Part shown: positions 35,518 through 48,200 of the stretch, piece by piece | Numbering within the stretch: the stretch's first letter is position 1 | Layout of the letters: every line of letters begins with the position of its first letter | NCBI GenBank assembly: GCA_028532985.1 | Contig: JANCIK010000005.1 | Span: 3,230,501-3,294,500 of the forward strand | Direction of reading: 5' to 3' | DNA length: 64,000 nucleotides | Source of the DNA: Stropharia rugosoannulata | Taxonomy: Eukaryota > Basidiomycota > Agaricomycetes > Agaricales > Strophariaceae | The notes under the pieces: generated by a model | What the model was told of the DNA's origin: nothing | The model's database searches: none | What the model saw: the letters and a program-made list of their open reading frames with translations, nothing else | Program-made: the position numbers and the translations under genes

Positions 35518-35974
35518 ATGGACGCGCATAACACAGGTCGCGAAGTCTCCCTGCCTCCTGAGGGCGGCATGAATAACATCAACATTCGATATTTTGAAGG
35601 GACTAATGACTTCCACGCGGATAATATGTCTTTCACGGTCGCAGGCGGGGACTACTACGCCGTTCAGCCCTCGATACCGCACCGCTCCCGCGGAGCAACA
35701 GTAAATCACCTAGGAATCAACATGAGTATCTGTCGCAATGCTACACGTGTCACCTTAGGAAGCGTCAAATGTCTGGTAGCAGCAGGAAACATATACGGTG
35801 GTAATACCAGTACGTCGACGATCATGAAAGACGCATCACTATTTGTTGATCTGCTACTGATTATGCTCAGACAACGCAAAGGCAGAGCCCATAGTCACTG
35901 ATGCCATGCCGCAGACCGATCCAGCACCAAACCAGGACCCAGATAGCACCAATGATGATGACACGTCCCAGTAA
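35518..35974 (+). CDS. family X protein, copy B (unrecognised)
   Basis: Exons 35518-35809 and 35871-35974 (61-nt intron) give 131 residues. A second donor, GTAATA nine bases earlier, would also stay in frame; GTACGT is preferred because all four copies use it. The blocks are RYFEGTNDFHADNMSFTVAG then GDYY, INMSICRNATRV, and LVAAGNIYGG. The tail reads KAEPIVTDAMPQTDPAPNQD and ends in an acidic stretch (NDDDTSQ). It lacks the DPPxYS start of the other copies. It is the most diverged copy, and it lies just outside the inverted-duplication arm. Confidence 0.7.
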
Positions 35975-37867
35975 CTCAGGATAATGATGCTCAGAATGCG
36001 GATGTTCTATCATACCCCCACTTGGCCGTCCAGGAAACCTTCGAGGACAGAGTCAGACCGTGATTTCAGCTTTAGAAGTCATATACGGACGGGGTGTTTA
36101 TATCATATCCAACCAATATGCTCCCCCTTCACCTTATGTCAACTTGTAACTTGTGTTCCAATATTTAACTGTTATCCTCGTTTGATCCTGACGCAACGAA
36201 CTTCATATGAACAGAGAGCCATCTAATCCTAAAACTCTTGAGCTATCGGGCTCAGCTGTAACTCGATGTTCTTGCGATAAGCTGATTTGACCACGCAAAT
36301 TGAAATTCTCGAACTCCGTTTGCTCAATTGAAAAAAACAGATGATGAGCCGGAGGTTCCATGAAGTGCCCATCGTCTGCCTGAGGCCTTACTTCTACACA
36401 TTGATGTTCGAATGCGAGCTGTAGTTGAACTGCGCATCCAATCCATATACCTTGAGCCCTCAGTCGTGCTGCGATGCTGGTACTACACTCTCTTTATCTC
36501 AGCACATGCTATTTTGGGCCGGCCCGGGTCCGTCGGAATAGCGTACAGTCGGCACGTAGTGCGGGACATGGCAGGTCTACAGGACGTCTCTACCTATGAG
36601 TTGGTGCGATGATCCCACCATGTGTAATACCTCACTCCTACCTCGCTTTCAGCTCATGGTCGTCTCACCTCATCCGTCCTATTTATTCGGTCGGCCATCT
36701 CTGACCTTGCATTCACTGCACCACAACACAATGCCACCGCGTCCTAACCATTTTCCCTTCTCACTGAGCCGTTTACAGTTTGTGATCACAGCCTTCCTAG
36801 TCGTAGAACGCTCATAGCAGCAGAGGAGACCCAAGTGTTTTTTATGTCCATGTCTCCTGCTGCGGTAGACATTCCTGCCGTGGGGGAGGTTCGAAGTTGC
36901 AACAATTATGTATTAATTGAAGAAGCCGCACGCTTGGAATGCCGGTGGTGTGCAGGGTCAATGCAGTAAGAGAGGTGCTTATCAGTAGTGCCACATCTCG
37001 GTTACGCCTTCAGAATGGTGGATGTTCAAATTGTTTCTGTCCAATTGGGAGGTGGGGATATAGTACGTGCGTGGATCTCGAGTCATTACTGTAGTTATGC
37101 TGGTTCATCGTTTCTCTGAAGAGCTTGCAAATTAAGATCTGACTTTGAGACGTGAATCTGTGTTATGTTTTTGCTAGGAACCTACTAGAGCCACTGGTAT
37201 TGATCCACCATTTCAGAAACGGAAAATTTTGGGGCAAGAAATAACATCCGGATCTCCGGTCCCAACCTCCGTACATGGTATTCAGACTCCAGAGAGGGCA
37301 CTCGGATATGTCTTGACAGATTGTCTTGGCTGTTGGGATTGACAGTTCGGATTGTTGGTATCGATGCTGCTCCACCGTAGCACTCAGCTATATGTAGTGT
37401 CTTCTGTAACCAAATTAACTTACTAAGACGGCGTGTATTGTTGGAATAAGCGTGTCTCTGTCGCCTACCCGGGTTGAACGTTGAACAGTGACCCTCGCAA
37501 ACGCGCGAGGTCTGTACTATCGTTACACACTATACTAAGTATAAATACATGAAAGAGTTGATTATATACAGCAAAGAAAGTAAGAGTTTTAGGTATAGAA
37601 CAAAAGGAATGTAATCAATAGGGAAAGGCTGGTTATGGCAAAGACAGTTGATGAAATAGAAATTATGTACATAGTGTGCAAGATAAAAATATATACTATG
37701 TTGAAACATTGACACGACGTGGTGGGCTTGAATGATGGCACTTGAATGCGGTAATATTTCAACATGTATTTGATTGGATAAATCTATATGCCTACCTAAT
37801 CAATACAACGGCCTAACACGCCATATGAATTGAAGTCCAGTCCACTAAGTATATTAATGTAAATTCA
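35975..37867. other. intergenic, left flank of the inverted duplication
   Basis: No supported gene. 37,500-37,720 is strongly AT-rich. Short frames at 35984-36226, 36412-36612 and 37163-37375 have no recognisable content. Confidence 0.45.
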
Positions 37868-39165
37868 GCTAGGTGTCGGCCATGTCATCTCTGCCAGTTT
37901 CCAGAAATCATAAATCTAGGCCCTCGCTTCTCTCTGTCCTCCTGCAATTAGCTTCGATATCCTCCCATTGGGCTAACATGGCGCCACTGCTTGAGTATAC
38001 CCGCATACCGTAGCGTGAACAATCCCGGTACCTTCAGTTCATTCTCGTCCTACAGTCCATCCCATTTTATTCGTTTACCCAACCCCAACCACTTGGTTAC
38101 CTCGGACCTAGTCACACGCAGTGCATCATCTCACAGAGCTGCGTCCTGCTGCGTCGTGTACCATCTAAGTGCCGTTTCGGCATCCGTACACAAATAAGCA
38201 CCGGCATGATGCCAACGGCGACTTGTGCAGAGCCACCCGCCTTCCATATTCAGACAGGCTTTGTCCTTGAAAGATACTTGATCATCCACATTCTCATGTA
38301 GGTGTACTGGTCAAATCATGTTACTCTATGCATTGGTCTACACCCTGGAGCTTATTTCTGTCGCCGTCCCGAGCCTCAACTACACACAAAGTACGTACAT
38401 AGTACCGTGTATTGGTGTTCTATTTTTATCTGAAATCCAGAAGTTGACCTAACTTGCGATTACCGCGCAAATTAAGAGGGAATTAGAGGGATGGGGGTGG
38501 GTATGTTCTCATTCTGTCTCTGTCTCATGTGGCTTATATATCTATAATTAGTCAAGGCGCTTGATGCCCACTGAGCGCCAGCTGGATAATGCGTGTGCAT
38601 AAGCCTCGAAGTGGGGCGAGGGTGAGGCGTACACCGTGCCGCTAGTTTGAGCGCCAAGGCCATTATTTATCAAGGTGGGCAAGACGATAGTGCAGCTCCT
38701 GTCACGGTGTCGGTAGATAGAGAATTCGACGACGTAAGGTAACTCTCAGTAGAAACAATACCCTGAGATGTCTCCTCTTGTCTATGGACCTTTTTTTTAG
38801 CGTCTATCACACATCAGACTCATGCCTATAAGTGCACGTAGGTATGCTACAGGTGCTATGCAATTGTAAGCCAGAGTTTTTCACCAGCTCTAGTACGCTG
38901 TACAGCGTTGTACTCAGTATTACTAACTGCGAAAAGGTTTGTTGCAAGATACTCATCGCCGAGAAGACACAAGTATGAGTAGGCTAGCATTATATCAAGT
39001 CAATCACACCGACGGCCGTGATACATGAATGAGGCCGTGCTTATACTTTTTTTGCAAATTTTTTGACAAAACGTATCCGGTACACAAACACTCAGAAGTC
39101 CAGATCTGAAAACGTCATCAGTTGCCAGCGATGTAGTGGTACTGCGGACGCCTACAGAGGTCACT

Positions 39166-39643
39166 CTAAGAGAGGTCGGGGTCTAATGGCTGCCTGCTGG
39201 AGGCTGTGTGCTGCGCTTCACCAGCGATAATGGGCTCAGTAGGTGTTACGGTTTCTATGCCTGATCAGAGGAAGTAAGATGTTGTTTGAGAACGCTGACG
39301 TACTGGTAGTATCGCCGTATATGTTTCCCGCTACGACGCGATACGAGACGTTTCCGACTGAAGCAGAGTTGGAGTTGCAACATATGTTCATGGTGAGTCC
39401 TAAGGACTTTATGCCTTGCTCGACGGCGGTATGTGTTGTCATTGCCGGAGAGGTGGTCTGATCTGCGTAGTAGTGTCCGCCTGAGATGTTGAAAGCGATG
39501 CTCCGTGCACGGAAGTCGGTTACGCCCTCAAAGTCACGGAAGTTGAAGTCATTCCTGTTGGTTTGGGGAGGGGAGATATCACGTTCCATGGCTGGAGCAT
39601 CCGTGCTGTAGATGGGTGGATCCATCACTCGTTTGATAGACAT
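39166..39643 (-). CDS. family X protein, copy C (inside left arm)
   Basis: Exons 39643-39304 and 39260-39166 (43-nt intron, donor GTACGT, acceptor GATCAG) give 144 residues. It is the mirror partner of copy D, with most residues identical. The blocks are RDFEGVTDFRARSIAFNISG then GHYY, GLTMNICCNSNSASVGNVSY and VVAGNIYGDTTS. The tail reads ETVTPTEPIIAGEAQHTASS and ends DPDLS. The start MSIKRVMDPPIYSTDAPAM keeps the DPPxYS motif of copy A. Both C and D keep open frames and splice sites after duplication, which hints at selection. Confidence 0.7.
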
Positions 39644-42030
39644 GAGGGGTAGAGTATATACGACTGTATCGAGGTATCAAGTGGGGTGTATCGTTTGGCT
39701 CACTGTCGAAGCAAGTAGTGGCGGGTCGTATTTATGAGCCATCCAGTGTTTCTCATAAAGGAAAAGCGGAAGTACTTACTTATCGCATTGGGTCTGTGTG
39801 CAAGGTCTTGGCGTGAAGAAACATAATTTCCTCAAGGAGAATGCTCACGTATCAGCAAGGGAACATAGTAGCAGTTCGTCAGGATACGAATGGTGCGTAC
39901 TCACCGAAGATGGAGAGACCACAAGCCTCGCACGTTACATTGGAGCACATATTCGCTGAATGGGAAATAAGCTGGGACCCTGCGATTGAACCGTTCGATG
40001 AGAAGAGTGATTGCCAACAAACAGAATGTCCCTGTCCAAACACAGCATTATGCATAACCACATTTGTCCTACTTAGGCCAAACGTCGAACGCGGACGTCG
40101 TAAAGACACGGAACTAAAATGGGCGCGAGGCCTGGCGCGAGGTACGGGCGAGGAGCTAGGCTTGCATTCATGACCTGACATTCATTACAGCTTTGCTGTC
40201 CTATGGAGCTCACCGCACAGGTCGGAGTGGATGTTCATGACTGACTACATGTCAATTCAATTATTCCCGCTACCGTTTAATAACTTGAAGGCAGTGGGTA
40301 TTGGGGACCAGCTTTTCTGAATTTTGGCAGAGCATCACAACATTCTCACAGTGACCTGATGTATTTTCTGCGTACACCTACAAAAATTCTACACATATAA
40401 GTACTAATACTCTACGTACACATTACATACTGACATTGTTCCAAATAAACAAATGACCCAGTACGACTTTGGAATTTAAGATTACCAAAGGAGAACAGAA
40501 GGGCGGACCCTGGCCAGGGCTGCAGATCCTGCATGAATACGCTTGGTATACGTATGCTGAACATTAGTGGCATATCTGGGAATACACAGCAAAATTCTAC
40601 AGCGCTGAGCCCTATATCCGAAGGAGTGCCCATAGTCGTCGGAAGGATCCAAATGATTCGGCCGCACAGGGCCGGCAGTGTGGCCTGGGACAAGTTGTCG
40701 CGGGACATGGGAAAATCCTGATTTTTTGCCCAAATTACTTGATTCGGTCACAGATTTGCCTGACCGTTGACGAACTTCACTTTTTAGTTCAGGCCGAACT
40801 GATTAAAAGACCGAAATATCCTGTAGCGAGAACATTAATGCAGGGTAAGAGAAAACACGCTAGGCTCATGCAGACTTTGAATGAACAAATTCCGGTGCAT
40901 TCTAAAACCTACCAAGAGACACGTACTCCGTCAGGCAGGAGCGCAGCAATCTTATCATTAGGGTCTAGTTTAGACCATAACAAGGCTAAGATTTCTGTGC
41001 ACGACGCCATCCCCTGTTCGTCGGCCAGAACGGATGATCCGGTGAGCTTTAACTTTCAACGCCGTGTTTCGGACTCTCCTCTGCGACTCTAGAAAGATCT
41101 ATTGGGGTGCGTGTACCGTTACTATCAGCGCACCGCCCTTAACGAATGATTATAGTTCGCATTCAAACTCTATGCTCGCTTAGTTATGTGCAGACGGTAA
41201 TACTGACGTTTATATAGCAGGGCAAGTATATAAATTTATTAGAACACTGAGGCAGAGCCATGTAAACGGAACAACCCATACCCATGTATACGGAACAGAA
41301 CCATATACTCGTCCGGATATGGCACTAATAAAGCCTAAATGCGGGTACACTATAACATTATTCCCACGGCGTGGAATTCATAACGCTGGAAGAATCCGGC
41401 GTATCGGATCCTCGCTGCCCATGCACCACGTTCATAACGCTCTCAGCGCAATTCAACAGCAAACATGAGCAGAAGCTAAGCGAGGCACATACGTACATTT
41501 TACTTGCAAAATGGGGCCCTTTGCAGTGAGCTTTAATGTGTCGGATGTGCATGCGTGTCCGCAACATGTCCGTATTGAATTATACTTCTATCATATGCGC
41601 CCGACAAATGCAAGCGAAATGACCAATCATGTAATTACGGTCTCTCAGAATGTGGCAATTTTATCTATCATACATAGGCTTTGCAACGGCGCAGAACAGC
41701 GCCCGTTACGCCTAAGTGCCCCTTTTCATACCATCTTCAGATATCCTCTAAGTAGGAGATCCGTGGTACATATGAACCTCGGAATGACGCAAAGGCCAGT
41801 ATATTTACCGGCGGTCCCTGAGCGCTGCCTGAGTTTACAAATGAATTCTTGCAACAATCTTCCAGAATCTTCCTCCACTTCTTTGATCGAAACATTTAAT
41901 ATTAGTACAAGAAATATTGGATAATATAACTTATACTTACTTTTATGACTGTGATATCCCTGAACTAGGTCATGAGGAGCAAATGATATACCGAAAAGGC
42001 GCTGATAAGCACGGCGCCGCGCTGCGCCCG

Positions 42031-42044
42031 GAAACCGCGGTTTC
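42031..42044. repeat. 14-bp perfect palindrome in left arm
   Basis: GAAACCGCGGTTTC, embedded in a hairpin-prone stretch with several gcgcc inverted pairs. The same palindrome is kept in the right arm at 59,747-59,760. Confidence 0.85.
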
Positions 42045-42735
42045 GGCATGTTCCGGATTAGGCGCCCGTTGAGCGCCTGCCTCGAGTTGCACATGTGCTG
42101 CGCAGATCATGGAATTCCGACACATTCCGTGCATGCAGGTCAAGGAACAATAAGGATAGGGACATTTAGGAACTACTACAGTAGGATTACAGGGTACATA
42201 CAGTATTAAAGGATGTAATAAGTAGAGGACAAAGAAGAATAGATCCCCCACATTCGTTTGTCTTCGTTTTAGCGTCCCCGTTGCGTCCTCGCTGCGTCCA
42301 GCGTCCGAAAGTAGTTCGAAGCTGTCGTAGCAGCTTACACTCTCGCGTTTTTGTGTCCTTTTTAGCTCGTTCCGGCTCGCCTTTTTGTGTTGTTTTGGGG
42401 TTTGGTTAGAAGCCGTGTGGAACAACCTCGCATCTTACACCTTGTGCGTGTTGGGTGCCTTATTTCTTCTTAATTATTGCGCCCGCAGCACACACGAGCG
42501 AATCAGCACTGTTGCGGGGCTTATCGATTATCTATGATAAATAAAATTACCACATTCGCTGAGTTTTTTTTTTTGATCTGGTGTTCCGGCCCGGACTTTT
42601 TCCTTGACACTTACCCTGGGCCTTGACTTACCCTTTCATTTGTGTATTTACGTGTATATGCTAGGGGTATGTAGCGCGTAAGCATGTTTTCTTAACATCT
42701 AACTTTGAACGTTTGAACTCCTGAGCTACGTAGCG

Positions 42736-44207
42736 ATAGCCCCGCGAGTCACCCACCGACTTCCTTCCGCCACCCGCCTCCCGCGGCAAACCTGGCCTGT
42801 CGCTCGATATGCGCACACTGTCCGTACGCGATGCACCAGCGGGCGGAAGTAGTAGCGCGAGTCCTGCGAGCAGGAACGCGGATCACCATCTCCACCAGCA
42901 CCTCCACGCGCCGACCCCGTACCGCTCGCGGTCCACCTCGAGCGCGAGCGCGAGCACAGGCCCCGCGCACGCGCTGGCGCCGTACCACAGCGCATACCCC
43001 GGAGGGCGCGCCCTCGTCGTACTTGCATACGCACAGCACGCCCGTGGACGGCAGCCGCCACCCACGCTCGTCCGAGGGCGACTCGACTTCGAACCCGTCG
43101 CCTACGTCACCTGCCATGCCGAGCTCGAGCTCTATGAGCGGGCACGGCCATGGCCATGTGCACGCTTATGGTGTCGCGCATGGGATTGGGATTGGGAAGG
43201 AGCGCGAGCGGTATGCTACGGCGGGTCCGCGGGATGATGAGGACGATGCTATGGACAGCGATGTGAGCATGGAGGACGCGCGTCTGCGCGTCGAAGTTGG
43301 CCGTCGCCCGCACCGCCCATGGTGAGCACTGCATGTAAAGATACAGTCAGCACTTTCGTTGGGTCTTTGATTTGAAGTCGCGCATAGTTACTTACCTCCT
43401 TTGCCTTAGCTTTTACTTGCTCGCACATTTACCATCTTTATTCATCTTTATCTCTTCTTCCCCTTCTTGTTTTGTCTTCTTCGCCTTTCTTCTTCTTCTT
43501 CTCCTCTCTCTCTTGTTCTGTACGTCCCATCTTCCGTCCGTCCTTTCGTTACTTACCGCTCCGTATCACTCGTCGCTCGATCGTACGCTCTCGACATATC
43601 TATCAATCGCCTACCGTACACTGTACTAGTACTCCTACCGCGCAGCCTAATCCTTTTTCTGATTCGTTCTACTTGCCCCGCCCTGCCTGACTGAGCCTGG
43701 TTCGCTCGCTCTGCAGCCGCAATATCGCTTTTCCTTTTTGATGCACCCTGCCTGTGCAGTGTCATAGTACTGTTAGTAATGCATTAGCCTTGTAGGCAAG
43801 TACTTTGTAAACGGTATTCTAGTAGCCAGCTACTGAACAACCAGTTGATTTTTTTTGGTATTGTTGGACCCAATAATAAATGCATGTATACATTCGCTAG
43901 ATATGCTGCGACATGAAGAGGTCGTTCGCTGCCAAGGCATTCGTGTGTGAACATATCACGCAAGTATCCCCCGACTCAGGAGTCACTACTTCACGGACCA
44001 CACGTGTTTCGCTGGGCAAACGGCGGTGGAAGTTTTTTATCGGCTGTACCCAGACCGCGGCGAACGCATCGCGAGGTCCCTCTCCCTATCCCGCTCCCTC
44101 TCATACTCATAACCCCGCTTGCGCTCCCTCTCGTACCCGCGCTCGTACGTCCCGTACTCGTACTCGTCGCGTCTGTATCCGCCTGCAGGTGGCGGCGGTG
44201 CCATCCT
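42736..44207 (+). pseudogene. mosaic pseudogene copied from the APSES gene
   Basis: 42,736-42,895 matches 56,811-56,970; the copy then jumps to the equivalent of 57,495 and follows the last exon and its 3' flank to about 43,905 (equivalent 58,420). The jump removes ~500 bp including the last intron. A 2-nt loss near 43,005 shifts the frame. 43,925-44,036 matches 58,420-58,520. Then 44,042-44,207 is an INVERTED copy of 56,530-56,715 (the ERERGY-coding repeats, shortened). The final residues before the stop (ending HRPW) are readable only in the shifted frame. It has no start domain and cannot encode a DNA-binding protein. Confidence 0.8.
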
Positions 44208-44402
44208 ATGAAGCACGGTTTGAAGTTCATAGTAGGCATGCTGAGCTTGTAAAAAATTTCAGAGACCGTTGAGAGAATACGGAAAAATATGTCAAGATTC
44301 CTCGAAACCTCATCCAGGATCTTCAAAAATATCTACAGCCCAGCCCCATACTCCACGCCTCATAAACGGCACTGTTACTCACCGGCCGTTGCCGTTATTG
44401 CC
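44208..44402 (+). repeat. dispersed repeat, copy 2 (about 195 bp)
   Basis: It matches 27970-28168 in the same orientation and abuts the inverted APSES piece directly at its left end (ccatcc|tatgaagcacgg). Small indels separate the copies. Confidence 0.75.
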
Positions 44403-45272
44403 GAATTCTGGCCTCAAAGTCCAACATTATCACTTGAGGCAGCCGCAGCGGGAATGGTTTAGGTTTTGTATTCAAGCTTGGGTAAGTTATGGCTTAATTA
44501 TAGTCCTAACGGCTGCCCATTCAGAATTCAAATCTTGTATTGTCACGCCCAATTACACGGAAGGCGTAATCCCTCCTATTCTTAGCAAGGTACTTCTATA
44601 CGAGTCATTTGAATCATAGCCAAGCCGGATTTTTGTGACCCGCGTTTGACCGGGAAAGTAGCTTTCAGCCTTGGAGCGTGAGTGGTCTGCTGCTCCAACG
44701 TTCGTAGGAAGCAAGAAAAAGATTCTTTCTGTTAACGTACCACAAAACGTGAATGCCATTGATTATCAATTAGTAATACTAACCCGACCGTTGCTCGACC
44801 GCTGATTGTAGACTGAGGCGCTTCCAGAAAGGCAATCAAAGATCCACCGAATGATTGCGACTGCACACGTGCGCCGACGGTAGGAGTACATAAATTCGCT
44901 CGTTTTTCAGGACACATAGATTGATTTTCCAACCCCATGTTTTGCAGAGTAGCAGTGGTTCATTGTGGGTGGTGCGGCACTTTTATTTACGGCTGTGTTG
45001 TTGCGGCATGGTAGTTAGTTGCCGAGCCTGGGAAAAGGTATGCCAACTTTAGCCGTGATCTCATTTGGCTGTGACTGGAGAGGAAGCAGTGTGACTTGGC
45101 TACTACGCTTCTCGTTCCAAGACAGTTCTATACAAACCCACCCCTTCATGGGTACCATACCTCTTATTTAAAAGCCTAAATCACTTATATCAGACTGGAG
45201 TCTATACCCCTCCTTCCCTTAACTCGAAAACATCCGAGAAATCAGCCAAACTTAATTCCCGCTGCCTTTGTC
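44403..45272. other. intergenic upstream of the phosphate transporter
   Basis: It holds the transporter's promoter; a pyrimidine-rich stretch (tctatacccctccttcccttaa, about 45,202-45,223) precedes the ATG by about 50 bp, as is common in fungal promoters. Minus frames at 44553-44938 show no known content. Confidence 0.45.
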
Positions 45273-48200
45273 ATGAAGTTCAGGTATGGACGTTGCTTTA
45301 TGCTTTGATGAGCCTACGGAGCGCTGACGGGCTCATTTATCACCAGCTCTTCACTCAAGTTCAATGCAGTCTCTGACTGGTGGGACGAATATATCGCGTA
45401 CGTCGTAACTTGCTGTGCTTGACGGGGAAACTAACAGACCTCAGCTATGATGCATTGAAGAAGTCTATATACCAGCTGGAAAAACTTCAGCACGCTCATG
45501 AACACATATATGCTCCAGACCTTGAATCTAACGAGAGAAGCACTCTACTTGGAGAAACAGATTTGAGCGAAACGGATGCGACATTTCTTCCTCTCCTCGA
45601 CCACGAATTGAACAAGATCGTGCTGTTCTACGAACAACAGAAAAAAGATCTCATCGAGGACTTGAACGAATTAGAGAGGGATGTGGACCATCAAGAGTCT
45701 TTGGGACTTCAAGGCGGAGCTCACTATGCCGACTATGAAGATGGAGAAGACGATGATGATGACGAGAGTATCTCATCGCCACGAAGTCCCGATGTCAGAC
45801 GGTCTTTGAGTAGGCCGAGGAACTTGAGTGCGGCTGGGCGTCAGCGGAGGACTTCTCGTATGTGATTGTACACTTTACTCAGCAGGTTTATTTCTGATGT
45901 CGCAATAGTCACTGCAGGACCGTCCTCCGACCGACGTCAAAGCATCTCATCTGTGGAAGAGTTGGACGAGCACTATCCTTCTCTACGTGCCTCGAAGGGA
46001 AGTCGAGGAGCATTCAGCAAGATAGGAAAAGGGCTCAGCAACCTCAAAGACAGCTTAATATCAACGAGCTCAGGGATGGCAGAATGGGAACAGGACCATA
46101 CTATTTGGAACGCGCGAAGTGATTATGCCTACGACACGCGTCTATTGTTCAAGCGCAGGATCACGAGCCTCTATATCTCCTTCACGAATCTGAAGTCCTA
46201 TGTCGAGGTCAACTACTCCGGGTTCCGCAAAATTATCAAGAAGTACGACAAAGTGACCGAGTCTGCGCTGAAAGAGCGATACCTGCACAATGTCGTCGAA
46301 GTTGCGCTGCCATTCACCCAAGCAGAGAAGGACTCTGTCAACGATTCGATCAATCGCCTCGTTGAACTATACACCAAATGTATTTCGCATGGCGATAAAT
46401 CGCTAGCCCGTCAGCAGCTCCGCCTCCATCAGCGCGAAAACATTGCCTGGGAACGAGATACCGTGTGGCGCCAGATGATTGGGAGGGAGCGTCGCGGTGA
46501 AGGCGCCCAGCCTGATATGATCGGAGCTACGTTAGTGCAGGAGCCCGAAACTACTCTTGCAGACATTCCGACTCCCGTTGGCAAGTTCAGAATCACCAAA
46601 CGGCGCATCGCGCAGGTCATCGCCGTCGCTATATTTATTTTATTGCTTAATGTACAGATTCTCGAGCGTCAGTCCGCAAATCGTTGCTTTGCTATTCTCT
46701 CGTTCTGTACGGTTCTCTGGGCTACCGAGGTACGCCTCCCTGCAAGATTATACATCTTCTCAGCTGACCCCTGTGCATACAGGCCATACCTCTATTTGTT
46801 ACATCCATGTTTGTCCCTTTGCTTCTTGTTATTCTGCGTGTCATCTGCGACGACGATGGTGCCCAGTTAAGTCCTCCAGACGCTACGAAGTAAGTTGCCA
46901 CCTCATCATTGCCGCACCCGTGTTAAAGACGTTTCGTAAATACAGATACGTCTTCTCGGTCATGTTTTCGCCGACTATTATGCTCCTTATTGGCGGGTTT
47001 ACCATCTCGTCGGCTCTTAGCAAGACTAACATAGATCGCATCTTGATCACGCGCATTTTGAGTTTGGCCGGGACGCGTCCAAGTACCGTTTTGCTCACTT
47101 TCATGGGAGTTTCTTGTTTTGCCAGCATGTGGATCAGGTGAGTTATTCTTCTTTTCGAACACACTCCTGCCACCCCGCTGTTATGTCACTTCACTTCTGT
47201 TGTCTCGGCCAAGCTGATGCACCTCAATAGTAATGTAGCGGCACCCACGCTCTGCTTCACCCTGATACGGGTAAGTGTCCATTCATTCATTCAAAACTAC
47301 TCCATTGCACTTCTATGCCTGACATTTCCGCGACGGTCGCTCACCCTCATATTCTCCGCAGCCTATACTGCGTACCCTTCCTCCCAAATCAGCCTTTGCC
47401 CCCTGTTTGATTGTAAGTGAATGCTCCGAAAATGTAAAAATATATGCTAACAACGAATACGTCGAAATTTTTTCTTTACTCACTCTTCCATTTCCATCTT
47501 GTCATGATTGATTTTCGGATTCCATCACAGCTTGCAATTGCATTGGCGGCGAACATCGGCGGACAGAGTTCTCCCATCTCGTCCCCCCAAAATCTGATTG
47601 CGCTCCAGTTCATGGACCCGAAGCTCGACTGGGCCTCGTGGTTCGCGGTGGCCCTACCCGTGTCAGCTCTCTCGATTATCTTGATCTGGCTTCTGCTTCT
47701 CGTGTCTTATGACCCAGCTCGCTCCCCAGACGGGGAAGGCGACATTGAGATCAAGGCCATCCGCCCGACTAACGAACCGTTCACAGCGAAGCAGTATTGG
47801 GTCACCTTCGTGTGTCTCGCGACGATCGGCCTTTGGTGCATCGCCCACACGATCGAAGACTACGTCGGCGACATGGGTGTCATTGCACTTATTCCTGTCG
47901 TCGCGTTCTTCTCGACGGGGGTCCTCAAGAAGGTGAGCTTATGGGACAGTCGTGACCTAGCGGGGTCTTCTGATCTTCGCGTCGCTGTTGGCGCTGCCTA
48001 AGCTAATTGAGTACTTTTATAGGATGACTTCGACAATTTCATGTGGACCATTGTATTTCTGGCAATGGGAGGCATCGCATTGGGGAAAGGCGTGATGTCC
48101 AGCGGCCTCCTTCAGGTACTGGACGACATAATCCGAGAACTCGTGAAGGACTACTCCCTTTATACCGTTGTGTTAATATTATCGCCCATTGTACTGGTTC

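Larger units (their letters stand above)
37868..42733. repeat. left arm of large inverted duplication (about 4.87 kb)
   Basis: The sequence is the reverse complement of 59,100-64,000 over its whole length. The outer end starts agctaggtgtcggccatgtc, matching the last bases of the window; the inner end is gaactcctgagctacgtag. The arms differ by scattered substitutions and small indels, so they are an old copy, not an assembly mirror. One clear difference is a 33-bp insertion here at about 42,106-42,138, lying between CAG repeats. Because the right arm reaches the window end at the match, the real outer boundary may lie further left on this side too. Confidence 0.9.

Noticed and set aside
36880..36905. 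ggttcgaa motif as a tRNA T-arm
   Set aside because: No acceptor stem, D-arm or anticodon arm can be formed around it.
42831..43325. 164-codon frame ending HRPW taken as a separate gene
   Set aside because: It is the frame-shifted remainder of a copied APSES exon and starts inside sequence that is coding in another frame in the original.
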